A stretch of 64,000 bases of DNA from Flectonema sp. DT1601. Lineage: Eukaryota; Euglenozoa; Diplonemea; Diplonemida; Diplonemidae. A program made the translations under genes and the position numbers. The stretch lies in assembly GCA_964019425.1 (NCBI GenBank), contig OZ025803.1:981001-1045000 (forward strand). Direction: 5' to 3'. The notes beneath the pieces are model-generated. The model searched no databases. It saw nothing but the letters and a program-made list of their open reading frames with translations, and had not been told where the DNA came from. This document shows positions 62,990 to 64,000 of this stretch, piece after piece. The first letter of the stretch is position 1, and each line of letters starts with the position of its first letter.

Positions 62990-63384
62990 ATCTCCCTGCT
63001 ATCCTCATATCCCCACAATAATATTATACCTTTTCATTTTCTCTTTCCTTTTCTGGTCTTTTTTTTTTCTTTTTTTCCTTTTTCATACAACGTTTTTTAT
63101 TTATATTTTATTTTTTTTTTTTTTTTTTCATGTTTGATTATTTCCTCTTCATATTTTTTTTCTATTCTTTCTTTTTTTTTTTTTTTTTTTTTTTCTCTAC
63201 CTCTCTCTTAATTCTGTTCGTTTCTTTGAAACGAAAATTCATTTGAATATTATTCCTTGGTCAGCAACCATCATTGTCGCCCTTTGGGCCTGTTAAAAAA
63301 AAAAAAAATAAAAAGAAAGTTTACATCGGGAATAGGGCAGGAGCCAAAAGCTCCCAGTCCGTTACTTCCCACTTATCGAAATTC
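62986..63384 (+). repeat. Module B, copy 7
   Basis: Same subfamily as 42105-42503. It ends CGAAATTC and is followed by ATTGTTTTTTTTATCGATCG, so the satellite resumes inside a monomer at ATTG, the same four bases that precede the LINE at 10227. Confidence 0.88.
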
Positions 63385-64000
63385 ATTGTTTTTTTTATCG
63401 ATCGACTATGTCGATTACTTCCAGTTTTCCGTCCTGGTCAAGACGCTAAACTGATTTTTTTTTTTTTTTTTTTTAAAAAATTAATAAAAAGAATATAAAA
63501 AAAAAAAAAAAAGAATAAACAATGTTATCATTGTTTTTTTTTATCGTTCGACTTTGTCGACTAATTTCTATTTTCCGTTTCTTCTCTTTAAATAATAAAT
63601 AAAAAGAATTTAAATAAAAAAAAAGAATAAACAATGTTATCATTGTTTTTTTTATCGATTACTTTCTATTTTCCGTCCTGGTCAAGACGCTAAACTGATT
63701 GTTTTTTTTTTTCAAAATTAATAAAAAAGAATATAAAAAAAAAAAAAAAAAAAAGAATAAACAATGTTATCATTGTTTTTTTTTATTGTTCGACTTTGTT
63801 GACTAATTTCTATTTTCCGTTTTTTTTCTTTAAAAAATAAATAAAAAGAATTTAAAATAAAAAAAAAGAATAAACAATGTTATCATTGTTTTTTTATCGA
63901 TCGACTATGTCGATCACTTTCTATTTTCCGTCCTGGTCAAGACGCTAAACTGATTGTTTTTTTTTTTTCAAAATTAATAAAAAAGAATATAAAAAAATAC
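63385..64000 (+). repeat. Satellite array, forward, running off the window
   Basis: About five monomers, types 1 and 2 alternating. No gene. Confidence 0.92.

Overview
The window looks like a repeat-rich, probably heterochromatic stretch of an invertebrate animal genome. The mix of elements points there: a DIRS-type tyrosine-recombinase retrotransposon, piggyBac, a LINE with a restriction-like endonuclease, a Naiad-type Penelope element, an intron-bearing MULE, tRNA-derived segments and a eukaryotic 28S rRNA fragment. I cannot name the species. I see no convincing single-copy host gene; two ORFs of unknown function (30737-32251 and 52948-53781) are the only candidates.

The ground substance is one AT-rich satellite. 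Its monomers of about 115-140 bp carry a run of short palindromes separated by A and T homopolymers, and two monomer types alternate as a dimer of about 255 bp. The satellite lies within a recurring composite in the order module D - module C - satellite - module B. C carries a GAGATACCA minisatellite. B carries a hairpin-rich segment ending near CGAAATTC. Forward composites occupy 179-10226, 25872-30736, 54190-55607 with 56807-62107 (piecemeal), and 62108-63384. Reverse copies occupy 14305-16995 and 32891-52938. The large reverse array (33301-52795) shows tandem higher-order duplications with offsets of 2255, 2871 and 3893 bp.

Other elements are nested in this ground, several with a legible empty site. 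389-4646: a whole-looking DIRS-order element with split direct repeats, order gag-YR-RT/RH, inserted in module C; two uninterrupted C copies preserve the target. 6608-8739: piggyBac with an intact transposase and TTAA duplication in a satellite monomer. 10227-14222: a LINE with an N-terminal CENP-B/Tc5-like DNA-binding region and a C-terminal restriction-like nuclease, frameshifted at a poly-A run, plus a truncated copy at 18495-19087. 19376-25378: a Penelope-like element of 1428 codons with N-terminal GIY-YIG, RT, an OTU protease-like domain and a C-terminal Cys-rich finger, flanked by 317-bp pLTRs, next to a diverged partial copy (25379-25871). 57168-60677: a MULE with a four-exon transposase and 9-bp target duplication. 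60875-61320: a small TA-flanked TIR element. 19124-19375, 32252-32836 and 55617-56797: three members of a TIR family carrying tRNA-like segments, a GC-rich hairpin unit and, in one case, a captured 28S rRNA fragment spanning the R2 target site.

The most interesting signals are the satellite-bearing composite as a possible mobile unit, the LINE whose 3' end matches the satellite spacer, the OTU-bearing permuted Penelope element with RNA structures that covary between two copies, the 28S-capturing TIR family, and the DIRS-type element with stop/start coupling between all its frames. All calls are by eye; no search or folding program was run.
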